The notes under the pieces were generated by a model that was given only the letters and a program-made list of their open reading frames with translations, was not told the DNA's origin and did no database searches. 64,000 nt of DNA from JAKALX01 sp964508715 (GTDB taxonomy: Bacteria > Chloroflexota > Dehalococcoidia > Tepidiformales > Tepidiformaceae), in contig CAZDUX010000013.1 of assembly GCA_964508715.1 (NCBI GenBank), positions 33,057 through 97,056 of the forward strand. The letters are read 5' to 3'. Below are positions 43,440 through 51,784 of this stretch, one piece after another (the first letter of the stretch is position 1; every line of letters starts with the position of its first letter). A program made the position numbers and the translations under genes.

Positions 43440-44225
43440 TTACGCGGCGATGGCGTCGAGCCGCGGCTCCTCTTTGCGGCGCATCGGCTTCGCATCCTCC
43501 ACCTCGCGAAGCACGTCCGTCGCGTACAGCGACTCGAGGTCGTACTCGTGGATCCGCGCGGTCACCGGCACGTCCAGCATCCGGAACCCGTCGCTCACCG
43601 GGATAATCCCCGGCACTCGCTTGAGATACGTCCACGACTGCTCGCGGGTGCACTCCACGAGCATCACGCAGAATCCCGCACCACCCAGGTGGGCCAGGAA
43701 GTCCGAACTCCTCGTCAGCCGCTTGAGCAGGTCAGCCAGCGCGACCACTGCGCGGTCGGCGAACTCCCCCCCTCGCCGTGCCCGGATCGTTTCGATCTCG
43801 TCGAGCGAAATCTGGATGAGCACAAACGGCTCATGCGCCGACCGTGCCCGCGGCATCTCCCGCCGAAGTTCGGCGAGCAGGTAGTTCCGATTCGGCAGAT
43901 CCTGCAAGTCGCTCAGGTACGCCGATCCGTAGAGCTTGTTCGTCAACCGCCGAAACTGGCGGTGTCCCAACCAGCGCGCCAGCAGGATCTGCAGGTTCAC
44001 GAGCACGAACATGAGTGAGAGCCCGCCCGCCACAACGATGTTCGAGACCGATGGCGTCCTCGCTGCTACCGAATAAACGATCCCCAGCAGCGCCGCCCAT
44101 GCCACCAGCGATAGCATCCGGATGATATGCCGCCCACGCCCGCCACGCGGCCGCCGGTCTTCACGTTCAGCCTGCGTCTCCGATTCGCCCCCGGGCTCTG
44201 ACTTTGTTGAGTGCCTCTTCCACAT
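43440..44225 (-). CDS. Membrane protein with degenerate GGDEF domain
   Basis: The protein is 261 aa. Two hydrophobic helices (LSLVAWAALLGIVYSVAA; VVAGGLSLMFVLVNLQILLA) precede a GGDEF-fold domain. The domain has SDLQDLPNRNYLLAELRREM and IQISLDEIETIRARRG, but the signature is GGAGF and no GGDEF/GGEEF catalytic Asp/Glu is left. It is expected to be inactive as a cyclase and to serve as a sensor or scaffold. It is the last gene of a three-gene signalling operon, 47 bp after the HDOD gene. Confidence 0.8.
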   Translation of the reverse strand: MWKRHSTKSEPGGESETQAEREDRRPRGGRGRHIIRMLSLVAWAALLGIVYSVAARTPSVSNIVVAGGLSLMFVLVNLQILLARWLGHRQFRRLTNKLYGSAYLSDLQDLPNRNYLLAELRREMPRARSAHEPFVLIQISLDEIETIRARRGGEFADRAVVALADLLKRLTRSSDFLAHLGGAGFCVMLVECTREQSWTYLKRVPGIIPVSDGFRMLDVPVTARIHEYDLESLYATDVLREVEDAKPMRRKEEPRLDAIAA

Positions 44226-44272
44226 GGTGCATCAGGTCCCAAAGTGAAATTCGTCGCGCGTGTACGTGTTCA

Positions 44273-45241
44273 TCAGGCTACCTCCCGGTCGCTCGCCGCC
44301 TCGCCGCAGTCCTCGCCGCTTGCCTCCGGTGCATGCGTGGCGTACCAGCGCGGCGCCCGGGCGGTCACGTGCAACAGGAATGCCCGCCCCTTGTCCTCGA
44401 GCGTTCGAATGCCGCCATGCACCCGGTTAATCGCCTGGTCTACCGCGGGAGGAAGCGCCACGATCGGCTTGCGCTCCTCCGCCTGTGTCCAGTCGAACCC
44501 GCAGGCGAGCCCCTCACGGTTGCAGGCAAGGTCGGCAACTGCCACCAGGTCACCAAGATCCTCGATTGCCGAGACGGGTTTCTCCGGGTGGTGTGTGCGG
44601 ATAGAGTCGACCAGCAATTCCGGGAACTTCCAGCGCTGCGCCAGCCGCGCCCCGACATGTTCATGGCCGACCTTGAACACTGCCAGCTCCGCCTCGCGAT
44701 AGCGCATCCCCTCGCGCTGCACCAGGTCCACAACCTCCGCGAAATCCAGCGGCTCACTCAACATCATCGCCAGCTTCCCGATGTCGTGGAGCACTCCCGC
44801 AGTGAAGGCATCCTCCGGCCGTACTGTCCGTGTTTCGCGGGCAATCGCCTCCGCCACCAGCCCAACACAAACGCTGTGTGCCCAGAACAGGTCCTGGTCG
44901 AAGAGCGCATTCGGCTGTGTCACCGTGAACGCATCGATGATCCCCGAGGAGATAGCGACCGACCGCACCGTCCGCATCCCCAGCAGGATGACCGCTTCCC
45001 GTACGTTCCCGATGCGCCGCGAGTACCCGTAATACGCCGAGTTCGAAAGCCGCAGGAGCTTCGCCGTCAGCGCCTGGTCCGAGCTGATGACCGTCGCGAG
45101 GTCCATCGCCGCCGAGTGCTCGTCTTCGGCAAGCTGGATAGCACGCGTCGCCACGCTCTTCAGTGGCGTCAGTTCCGTCGTCCGATTCACGATCGTCCTT
45201 AGCCGGTTGCGCGCTTCAAAGCTCACAGGTTGATCGTTCAC
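44273..45241 (-). CDS. HDOD-domain signalling protein
   Basis: The protein is 322 aa. It has the HDOD pattern: ISSDQALTAKLLRLSNSAYYG, then the degenerate metal motif GVLHDIGKLAMML, with a second helical part. HDOD proteins are HD relatives without full phosphodiesterase activity and regulate signalling. The GTG start at 45241 overlaps the cyclase gene's TGA (4-bp overlap), so translation is coupled. The C-terminal third has no domain I can name. Confidence 0.85.
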   Translation of the reverse strand: MNDQPVSFEARNRLRTIVNRTTELTPLKSVATRAIQLAEDEHSAAMDLATVISSDQALTAKLLRLSNSAYYGYSRRIGNVREAVILLGMRTVRSVAISSGIIDAFTVTQPNALFDQDLFWAHSVCVGLVAEAIARETRTVRPEDAFTAGVLHDIGKLAMMLSEPLDFAEVVDLVQREGMRYREAELAVFKVGHEHVGARLAQRWKFPELLVDSIRTHHPEKPVSAIEDLGDLVAVADLACNREGLACGFDWTQAEERKPIVALPPAVDQAINRVHGGIRTLEDKGRAFLLHVTARAPRWYATHAPEASGEDCGEAASDREVA

Positions 45242-46212
45242 GCCGCACTCCTCCCCGAATGCGCGCCGTCGTGGGCGACAACGCGGTTGCGTCCCTCATG
45301 CTTCGCTCCATAGAGCCGGTCGTCGGCAACGCGGATCGCCTCCTGCAGGCTGTCCGCACAGGAAGGGATAGCACTTACCCCCGCCGACACCGTGACCCGC
45401 ACCGGCACTTCACCCGCCACCACTACCTGCGCCGATTCCGTCGCAAGCCGCACGCGGTTGGCAAACCCGGCCGTTGCCGCAACATCCGCTCCGGGCAGAA
45501 ATGCAATGAACTCCTCGCCTCCAAACCGCCCAACGATGTCGTTCTGCCGGGCGGCCTGCTGAAGGATAAGCGCGAACGCCGAGAGCACCTCATCGCCGGC
45601 GAGATGACCATACGAGTCGTTCACCGACTTGAAGTGATCCAGGTCGAAAATCGCCACACCAAAGGCCGGCCGTGTCAGCCCCGAAGCCAGCAGCTGAGTC
45701 TCTGCCGCCTGGATTGCGCTCGCCCGGTAGAGCATCCCGGTCAACTGGTCGTGCCGTGCCGCATGGTTCAGCTCCACCACCAGGTTGCCAAGGTGCTCGT
45801 TGCTGCTGCGAAGTGTCTCCTCGATCGACCGCACCTTCGAATAGTCGCGGACGTAGGCGACTGTCCCCAGGTAACAGCCGTAGCGATCGCGCAGCACCGC
45901 CGCCGAAATCGCCGCCGGGAAAGGCCCCGATTCGCTGTGTGCCGCGCACACCTCCATGCTTGCGACGTGTGCGCGCGCCGCCAGCCTCGACCGCAATACC
46001 TCGAAGTCCTGCTGGGTTGCGAACAGCATCGAGACTGGCCGCTGCAACACCTCGAACGGCGCAAACCCGAAGATCTGCTCACTTGCACCCGTGTACAACA
46101 CGACCCGATCCCTCTCGTCGGTCGCGATCACCCCGTCCGGGCACGCAAACAGCATGAGCTGTAAGAGGTCCGGGTTGGAGAGAAGGCTGATGAAGTCGGT
46201 TCCGCCCCTCAA
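45238..46212 (-). CDS. PAS-GGDEF diguanylate cyclase
   Basis: The protein is about 324 aa. A PAS domain (residues ~15-125: MLFACPDGVIATDERDRVV, VLQRPVSMLFATQQDF) precedes a GGDEF domain with DQLTGMLYRAS, FGVAIFDLDHFKSVND and the intact GGEEF. It should make cyclic-di-GMP from GTP. I do not see the usual RxxD inhibitory site clearly. The start is uncertain; TTG 46212 is chosen with GAGGA about 10 nt upstream, and the PAS domain is complete from there. It is coupled to the HDOD gene. Confidence 0.82.
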   Translation of the reverse strand: MRGGTDFISLLSNPDLLQLMLFACPDGVIATDERDRVVLYTGASEQIFGFAPFEVLQRPVSMLFATQQDFEVLRSRLAARAHVASMEVCAAHSESGPFPAAISAAVLRDRYGCYLGTVAYVRDYSKVRSIEETLRSSNEHLGNLVVELNHAARHDQLTGMLYRASAIQAAETQLLASGLTRPAFGVAIFDLDHFKSVNDSYGHLAGDEVLSAFALILQQAARQNDIVGRFGGEEFIAFLPGADVAATAGFANRVRLATESAQVVVAGEVPVRVTVSAGVSAIPSCADSLQEAIRVADDRLYGAKHEGRNRVVAHDGAHSGRSAA

Positions 46213-46460
46213 GTTCCTGCATTCCTCGAAGTAGGCTGCGATAGGTATCGGCCGATTCTGCTGCGGGCCGCAGGGGGCGCCATCGGAATCAGCCTGGTCG
46301 CGCTGGGGCCCAACGTTCCGCGGTGAACGGCAGGTGCGCCACCGCCACCGTGCGCCGCTCCCTCGGTTACCACGCCGAATTCGTAAGCTGTGGCTGGCTC
46401 CAGCGAGAGCTGCCAGCGGCAACCGCTGCCTCGAGTCCGCGCGATGAGTCCGCTTGCGCC

Positions 46461-48644
46461 TTACGCCCCTGCGGCGGCCGAACCCTCGTCAATTTGTTCG
46501 ATGAAATCCTGTTCCATCAGCGTCACACCCTCGATGTTCAGGTTGGGCAGGAGCCGATCGAGCCATCTCGGCAGCCACCAGTTCGCTTCACCCAGCAGCT
46601 CCATCGTCGAAGGTACCAGCACCATCCGGACGATCGTCGCGTCCACGAAGATCGCCGTGGCCAGCCCGAGCCCGAACTCCTTGATGACCCGTTCGTCCCC
46701 GAGGACGAACGAGAGAAACACCGTGACCATGATCGCCGCCGCCGCCGTGATCACCCGGGCCGTGGCCGCCAGCCCGTGCGTTACCGCCGTCGCATTGTCT
46801 CTCGTCTTCAGGTACTCCTCGCGGATCCGGCTAATGAGGAACACCTCGTAGTCCATTGAGAGTCCGAACAGGATTGCGAACAGCATCATCGGCAGGAATG
46901 GCTCAATCGGGCCCTTCTCAATCCCGATCAGGTGAGCCCCCCAACCCCATTGGAATACCGCTACCAGCACCCCGTACGACGCCCCGATCGAGAGCAGGTT
47001 CATGATCGCGGCTTTCACCGCCACGAGTACCGACCTGAATACCGCCATCAGCAGGATGAAGCTCAACCCGATGACCCCGATGAACAGGAACGGCAGGCGC
47101 TCGGAGATCCGCGAGCTGATGTCCACCGTTGCTGCCGTCTCGCCCGAGACATACGTCGTTGCGCCCGATCCCTGGACGACTCCCGGCAACACGGTTTCCC
47201 GGAGGTGTTTCACCAGGTCGCTCGTCGATGACGCCTGCTGCGATTCGGCCGGGTAGGCCGTGAAAAGAACGGTGTCCTTCGCCTGGTTGAAAATCGCCGG
47301 CGAGACCTGCACCACGCCTGGTGTCGCCTTGAGCGCCTCCCCTATCTCAGTAACCCGGTCGCTTCCTCCATGCGAAAGGTCCGTGATCACGACGACCGGC
47401 GAGTTGAAGCCCGGCCCAAACCCTTCCTTCAGGAGATCGAACGCCTTCCGCGTGTGCAGGTGCGGCGCATTGTTCCCGTAGTCGCTGAACGCCATGTGCA
47501 TCGAAAGCAGCGGCACCGACATCACCACGAGCAGGAGTGCCGAAGGTACGAGCGTCATCACCGGGTGCTGTTGGATCACCCGGCTCAACCGGTACCAGAG
47601 GCTCGACTCGTCGACACCTTCCTTCGAATGCAGGAATGGCACGCGCCAGCGGTCGATGCGCTTCCCCGCCAGCGAGAGCAAAGCTGGCATCAGGGTGAGT
47701 GCCACCAGGACCGACCCGCCGACCACGAGCGCCCCCGCTGTCCCCAGCGCCGCAATGAACGGCAGACCCATCGCGTACAGCCCCAGGAAGGCAATCGCCA
47801 CGACGATACCTGCGAAGATGACCGACCGGCCCGCCGTCGACACCGCGATAGCCACCGAGTCCTCCACTGAGCGCCCGGCGTGGAGTCCTTCCCGGAACCG
47901 CGTTACCACCAGGAGCGAGTAGTCGATCCCGACGCCAATCCCGATCATCGAAGCGAACTGCGGCGTGAATTCCGGCATCGTCAGGACTGCCGCCACCAGC
48001 GCCAGCACCGGGAACCCCGTCCCCAACCCGAAAAGTGCCGCTCCAATCGGTAGCCCGACCGCCACCAACGACCCGAACGCGATGAAAAGAATCACCACCG
48101 CGGCCAGCAGCCCGAACGCCTCCGAGCTGAACTTCATCCCCTCGATGTGCTCGACCGCCCGGCCCCCCGGCTCCACCTGGAAACCCGGCCCCGCCGCCTG
48201 CTCCGTTGCCTTCACCAGCGCTTTGATGTTCGCCGTGGCAAGGTCGCGCGAGAGTTTCTCCCAGTGGACCGTCGCCACAGCGATGGACCCGTCCTCCGAA
48301 ATGGCCCCGGGCTGTTCGTAGGGCGAGTCGACCGATACCACCTGTGGGATCGTCCGGAGTTCTGCAAGGAGCGATTCAATCCGCTCCTTCGTCTCTGCAT
48401 TCGCGATGCCCGCTCGAGCTTTGAAGACGACATCCGTCGACTCGCCAGAACGCTGTGGGAATCGAGCCTCCAACAGGTCCTGGCCCGCGCTCGCCTCCGA
48501 CCCCGGCAACTTGAAGGTGTTCGAATACGCCCCGCCGAACACCTGGGCGAACGCGGCCAATGCCACCAGCCCGATCACCCAGCCACCAATCACATACCAC
48601 CGGCGACGGTGCGCAAACCTCGCCCATCGTTCGAGAAGCCCCAT
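46461..48644 (-). CDS. MMPL-family RND-type membrane transporter
   Basis: The protein is 727 aa with about 11-12 helices and two large periplasmic loops. It has the MMPL/RND features GIGVGIDYSLLVVTRFREGL (first half) and LSMDYEVFLISRIREEY (second half). It probably exports lipids, lipopeptides or drugs using the proton motive force. ATG 48644 has GGGAG about 8 nt before it; a longer version would extend into the regulatory region. It is divergent from a TetR-type regulator across two palindromic operators, which makes it that regulator's likely target. Confidence 0.9.
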   Translation of the reverse strand: MGLLERWARFAHRRRWYVIGGWVIGLVALAAFAQVFGGAYSNTFKLPGSEASAGQDLLEARFPQRSGESTDVVFKARAGIANAETKERIESLLAELRTIPQVVSVDSPYEQPGAISEDGSIAVATVHWEKLSRDLATANIKALVKATEQAAGPGFQVEPGGRAVEHIEGMKFSSEAFGLLAAVVILFIAFGSLVAVGLPIGAALFGLGTGFPVLALVAAVLTMPEFTPQFASMIGIGVGIDYSLLVVTRFREGLHAGRSVEDSVAIAVSTAGRSVIFAGIVVAIAFLGLYAMGLPFIAALGTAGALVVGGSVLVALTLMPALLSLAGKRIDRWRVPFLHSKEGVDESSLWYRLSRVIQQHPVMTLVPSALLLVVMSVPLLSMHMAFSDYGNNAPHLHTRKAFDLLKEGFGPGFNSPVVVITDLSHGGSDRVTEIGEALKATPGVVQVSPAIFNQAKDTVLFTAYPAESQQASSTSDLVKHLRETVLPGVVQGSGATTYVSGETAATVDISSRISERLPFLFIGVIGLSFILLMAVFRSVLVAVKAAIMNLLSIGASYGVLVAVFQWGWGAHLIGIEKGPIEPFLPMMLFAILFGLSMDYEVFLISRIREEYLKTRDNATAVTHGLAATARVITAAAAIMVTVFLSFVLGDERVIKEFGLGLATAIFVDATIVRMVLVPSTMELLGEANWWLPRWLDRLLPNLNIEGVTLMEQDFIEQIDEGSAAAGA

Positions 48645-48780
48645 CCCCGTTACTCCCTTGGCACACCAGCCCGCATCCGGGCGAATCAGGTCGAGATACC
48701 AGCCGCGTTGCCTCCCTCCGGACATAACCTTCGGGTGGCCAGGCGGTCGTTGTCGGCCGAACGGTGATCTCACGATCACT

Positions 48781-48800
48781 GGAACTGGAATTCCAGTTCC
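48781..48800. promoter_or_regulatory. Perfect 20-bp palindromic operator (site 1)
   Basis: GGAACTGGAATTCCAGTTCC is a perfect 20-bp palindrome between the MMPL and TetR genes. It is the size of typical TetR-family operators. Confidence 0.75.
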
Positions 48801-48816
48801 GCTTATGGAAAAATGG

Positions 48817-48832
48817 AACAGGAATTCCGGTT
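48817..48832. promoter_or_regulatory. Partial palindromic operator (site 2)
   Basis: AACAGGAATTCCGGTT shares the GGAATTCC core and AACNGG...CCNGTT arms with site 1; centres are 34 bp apart. It lies 38 nt before the chosen TetR start. Confidence 0.6.
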
Positions 48833-48869
48833 ATTGGTCAATCCCCAGGACGATCGAAAGGCTTTCCCT

Positions 48870-49460
48870 GTGCAGCCTGCCCGCGCCGATGCCCGCCTCA
48901 ACCGCTCCCGCGTCATCGAGGCTGCGCGCGCCCTTTTCTCCGAGCGCGGCGCCGAAGTCGACATGAAGGAAGTGGCCGACCGCGCCGGTGTCGGCGTCGG
49001 CACCCTCTACCGGAACTTCCCCACCAAGAACGATCTCATCGCCGCCGTCCTCGATGAGGCACTCGAGTCCCTGCGCGCTGTTATCGAAGAGGCTCTCGCT
49101 GTCGAAGACCCCCGCGAAGGCCTCCGTCTCTTCATCCATGGCGCCTGCGATGTTATCGAGCAGTCGGGATTCCTCATTCGCGTTCTCCTCGAGGCGGCCA
49201 TCCAGCATCGCCTCGCTCACCCCGACTTCGCCAGCTTCACCGACCGTTTTGATGCCCTCATTGTCCGCGGCATCGATTCCGGTGTCTTCCGCTCCGACGT
49301 CGATCCTCGCATCGCTGCTGCCAATCTGAAGGCCCTCCTCTTCCCGCTCCCCTACCTCGATCTTCGCGAACAGCTCTCCCGCGAGGAGATCGCCGAAGGC
49401 TATACGAGCCTCGCACTTGGCGGCATCCTGCCTCCGAACGCGCAGGCTGCCCCGGCTTAA
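48870..49460 (+). CDS. TetR/AcrR family regulator
   Basis: The protein is 196 aa from GTG 48870, which has AAAGG 8 nt upstream. The helix-turn-helix is typical: RSRVIEAARALFSERGAEVDMKEVADRAGVGVGTLYRNFPTKNDLIAAVL. The ligand-binding domain is helical. An earlier ATG (48813) would place operator site 2 inside the gene, so GTG is preferred. It probably represses itself and the divergent MMPL exporter. Confidence 0.87.
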   Translation: MQPARADARLNRSRVIEAARALFSERGAEVDMKEVADRAGVGVGTLYRNFPTKNDLIAAVLDEALESLRAVIEEALAVEDPREGLRLFIHGACDVIEQSGFLIRVLLEAAIQHRLAHPDFASFTDRFDALIVRGIDSGVFRSDVDPRIAAANLKALLFPLPYLDLREQLSREEIAEGYTSLALGGILPPNAQAAPA

Positions 49461-49479
49461 CCAGCCCGATCGTTGGGAT

Positions 49480-49488
49480 TGCTATACT
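49480..49488 (+). promoter_or_regulatory. Extended -10 promoter candidate for the MoxR operon
   Basis: TGCTATACT is an extended -10 (TGnTATACT) about 50 nt before the MoxR start. A -35 is not evident. Confidence 0.4.
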
Positions 49489-49536
49489 GCGGCCACCAGT
49501 CCCGGGATATTTTTGGCACTCCGGGGTAACATCGTT

Positions 49537-50532
49537 ATGACTTGCGTGGCGCCTCGAGCGCACGTTCCGGAGCAACCGTACGTGGAAGACCCGAAAATCG
49601 TCGCCGAGCGAATCCTTTCGAATGTCCAGACCGTCATCGTTGGCAAGGAGCGCGAACTGCGGCTCGCCGTCACCGCCCTCCTCTGTGGCGGCCACATGCT
49701 CATCGAGGACGTCCCCGGCGTCGGTAAGACGATGCTCGCCCGGGCCATCGCCGCCTCCACGGGCTGCACCTTTCGCCGCATCCAGTTCACCCCCGACCTC
49801 CTCCCCAGCGACATCACCGGCGTCTCTATCTATAACCAGAAGACTGGCGACTTCGAGTTTCGCGAAGGCCCGATCCTTGCCCAGGTCGTCCTCGCCGATG
49901 AAGTCAACCGCGCCACCCCGAAGACACAGTCTGCCCTCCTCGAAGCCATGGAAGAACGCCAGGTCACCGTCGACGGCGTCACCCACCGCATGCCCTCGCC
50001 GTTTATGGTTCTCGCGACCCAGAACCCGATCGAGTACGAAGGCACCTTCCCCCTCCCCGAGGCGCAACTCGACCGCTTCCTCATCCGCGTCCACCTCGGC
50101 TACCCCAATCGCGAAGACGAAATGCGCATCCTCCAGGCGCAGCGCGAGTCCCATCCCATCGAGGCCATCCGCCAGGTGACCGATGCCGCCGAGATCATGC
50201 AGCTCCAACGGGCGGTACGTGAGATCCACGTCGGCCCCGATATCGAACGCTATGTCGTCGATATTGCGAATGCCACCCGCGACCACGAAGCCGTCTACCT
50301 CGGCGCCAGCCCCCGCGGCTCCCTCGCCCTCTTCCGGACTTCCCAGGCAAAAGCCCTCCTCGAAGGACGCGACTTTGTCACCCCCGACGACGTGAAAGAC
50401 CTGGCCCTCGTCGCCCTCGGCCACCGCATCATCCTCAGCCCGGGCGCCAAGGTGAAAGGCACCACCGCCGCGGATGTCGTGCATGCCTGCCTCTCGCGCG
50501 TCCCCGTCCCCGGCATGCGGGCGCGAGCGTAA
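49537..50532 (+). CDS. MoxR-type AAA+ ATPase
   Basis: The protein is 331 aa. Walker A is GVGKTM, Walker B is LADEVNR, followed by TPKTQSALLEAMEERQV and FLVLATQNPIEYEG-like sensor 1 (FMVLATQNPIE). MoxR ATPases act as chaperones for enzyme complexes or as regulators, often with DUF58 and transglutaminase or von Willebrand factor partners, exactly as here. GTG 49580 is an alternative start. It is 7 bp from the DUF58 gene. Confidence 0.93.
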   Translation: MTCVAPRAHVPEQPYVEDPKIVAERILSNVQTVIVGKERELRLAVTALLCGGHMLIEDVPGVGKTMLARAIAASTGCTFRRIQFTPDLLPSDITGVSIYNQKTGDFEFREGPILAQVVLADEVNRATPKTQSALLEAMEERQVTVDGVTHRMPSPFMVLATQNPIEYEGTFPLPEAQLDRFLIRVHLGYPNREDEMRILQAQRESHPIEAIRQVTDAAEIMQLQRAVREIHVGPDIERYVVDIANATRDHEAVYLGASPRGSLALFRTSQAKALLEGRDFVTPDDVKDLALVALGHRIILSPGAKVKGTTAADVVHACLSRVPVPGMRARA

Positions 50533-50539
50533 TCCCCTC

Positions 50540-51784
50540 ATGCGCCGCCAGGTCAGGAGGATGCTCGCGCCCGACAGGCGCACCCTCACGGTGATGGTCC
50601 TCATCGCCCTGGCGAGCGCATTCGTCGCCTTCGGCACCGGTTTCTGGCTCCTCTTCCGCCTTACCTACGTCATGGCCCTCGCGATCCCGCTTGCCTGGCT
50701 CATTAGCTGGTGGAACACGCGCAACCTGGAAGCGAGCGTTGAGCGCCGGACGAGCCGCGCCCAGGTCGGCCAGGATGCCGTCGAAGTCATCGAGGTCCGC
50801 AACAAGGACTTCCTCCCCAAGGTGTGGGTCGAAGTCGAAGATCCCGCCGGATTCGCTGGCCACCGCTCCCGCCGAGTCGTCATCATCCCACCCCGCCGTT
50901 CGCGTAACTGGATGGTTACCACCCCGCTGCGCCGCCGTGGCCTCTACGATTGGGGCCCTCTCCGCATCGTTGCTACCGACCCCTTCGGCGTCTTCCGCCG
51001 CGTCCGCCGCATCGGCGACGCCCGGCAGATTCTTGTCTACCCGCCTGTTGTCGATATCCCTCACTTCCAGGCCCCGCCTGCGAACCTGCCCGGCGAGGGC
51101 CGCTTTCGCCGCCGAACCCACTACATCACCCCCAATGCCAGTGGTATCCGCCAGTACGCCCCCGGCGATGCCTTCAATCGTATTCACTGGCGCAGCACCG
51201 CCCGCACCGGTGAGTTGATGGTCAAGACGTTCGAGCTCGACCCCGCCAGCGACATCTGGGTCGTACTCGATCTCGAGCGGCGCGTCGCTGCCGGCCACGA
51301 CGAAGAGAGCACCGAGGAATACGGTGTCTGCATCGCCGCCAGCGTCGCCCGCCATTACATCCATGCGAACCGGCCCGCGGGCCTTATGTGTTTCGGCCGG
51401 CGACTCGAGATCATCGAACCCGAGCGCGGCCAGCAACAGCTCACACGCATCCTCGAAACCCTCGCCACAGCGAGCTCCACCGGCGACGCACCGCTCGGCA
51501 ACCTTCTCCTCGAAGAGCAACGCCGCTTCGGCCGTCACACCACCCTCATCGTCATCACCTCGGCAACCGATGACCACTGGCTCACAGCCATCCAGTCGCT
51601 CACCCAGCGAGGCGTACGCGCCGCCGTGGTCCTCATCGACCCGGCTACCTTCGGGAGCGACCGCTCCTCCCTTCTCCTCTATAGCCAGCTCACCGCGAGC
51701 GACATCGTCACCTACGTCATCAGCAAGGGTGATAACCTCACCCTCGCCCTGAGTCCCACCGGAGCAGGTACATGGCAGGCCTGA
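50540..51784 (+). CDS. DUF58 membrane protein
   Basis: The protein is 414 aa. Two N-terminal helices (TVMVLIALASAFVAFGTGFWLLF; MALAIPLAWLISWW) precede the DUF58 core: LRRRGLYDWGPLRIVATDPFG, IRQYAPGDAFNRIHWRSTARTGELMVKTFE, and a vWA-like domain (DIWVVLDLERRVA). The family partners MoxR ATPases. It overlaps the start of the next gene by 13 bp, so the three are one operon. The role in envelope or complex assembly is unproven. Confidence 0.92.
   Translation: MRRQVRRMLAPDRRTLTVMVLIALASAFVAFGTGFWLLFRLTYVMALAIPLAWLISWWNTRNLEASVERRTSRAQVGQDAVEVIEVRNKDFLPKVWVEVEDPAGFAGHRSRRVVIIPPRRSRNWMVTTPLRRRGLYDWGPLRIVATDPFGVFRRVRRIGDARQILVYPPVVDIPHFQAPPANLPGEGRFRRRTHYITPNASGIRQYAPGDAFNRIHWRSTARTGELMVKTFELDPASDIWVVLDLERRVAAGHDEESTEEYGVCIAASVARHYIHANRPAGLMCFGRRLEIIEPERGQQQLTRILETLATASSTGDAPLGNLLLEEQRRFGRHTTLIVITSATDDHWLTAIQSLTQRGVRAAVVLIDPATFGSDRSSLLLYSQLTASDIVTYVISKGDNLTLALSPTGAGTWQA

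Noticed and set aside
48813..48869. Upstream ATG start for the TetR gene
   Set aside because: It would put operator site 2 in the coding region; GTG 48870 has a better ribosome site.
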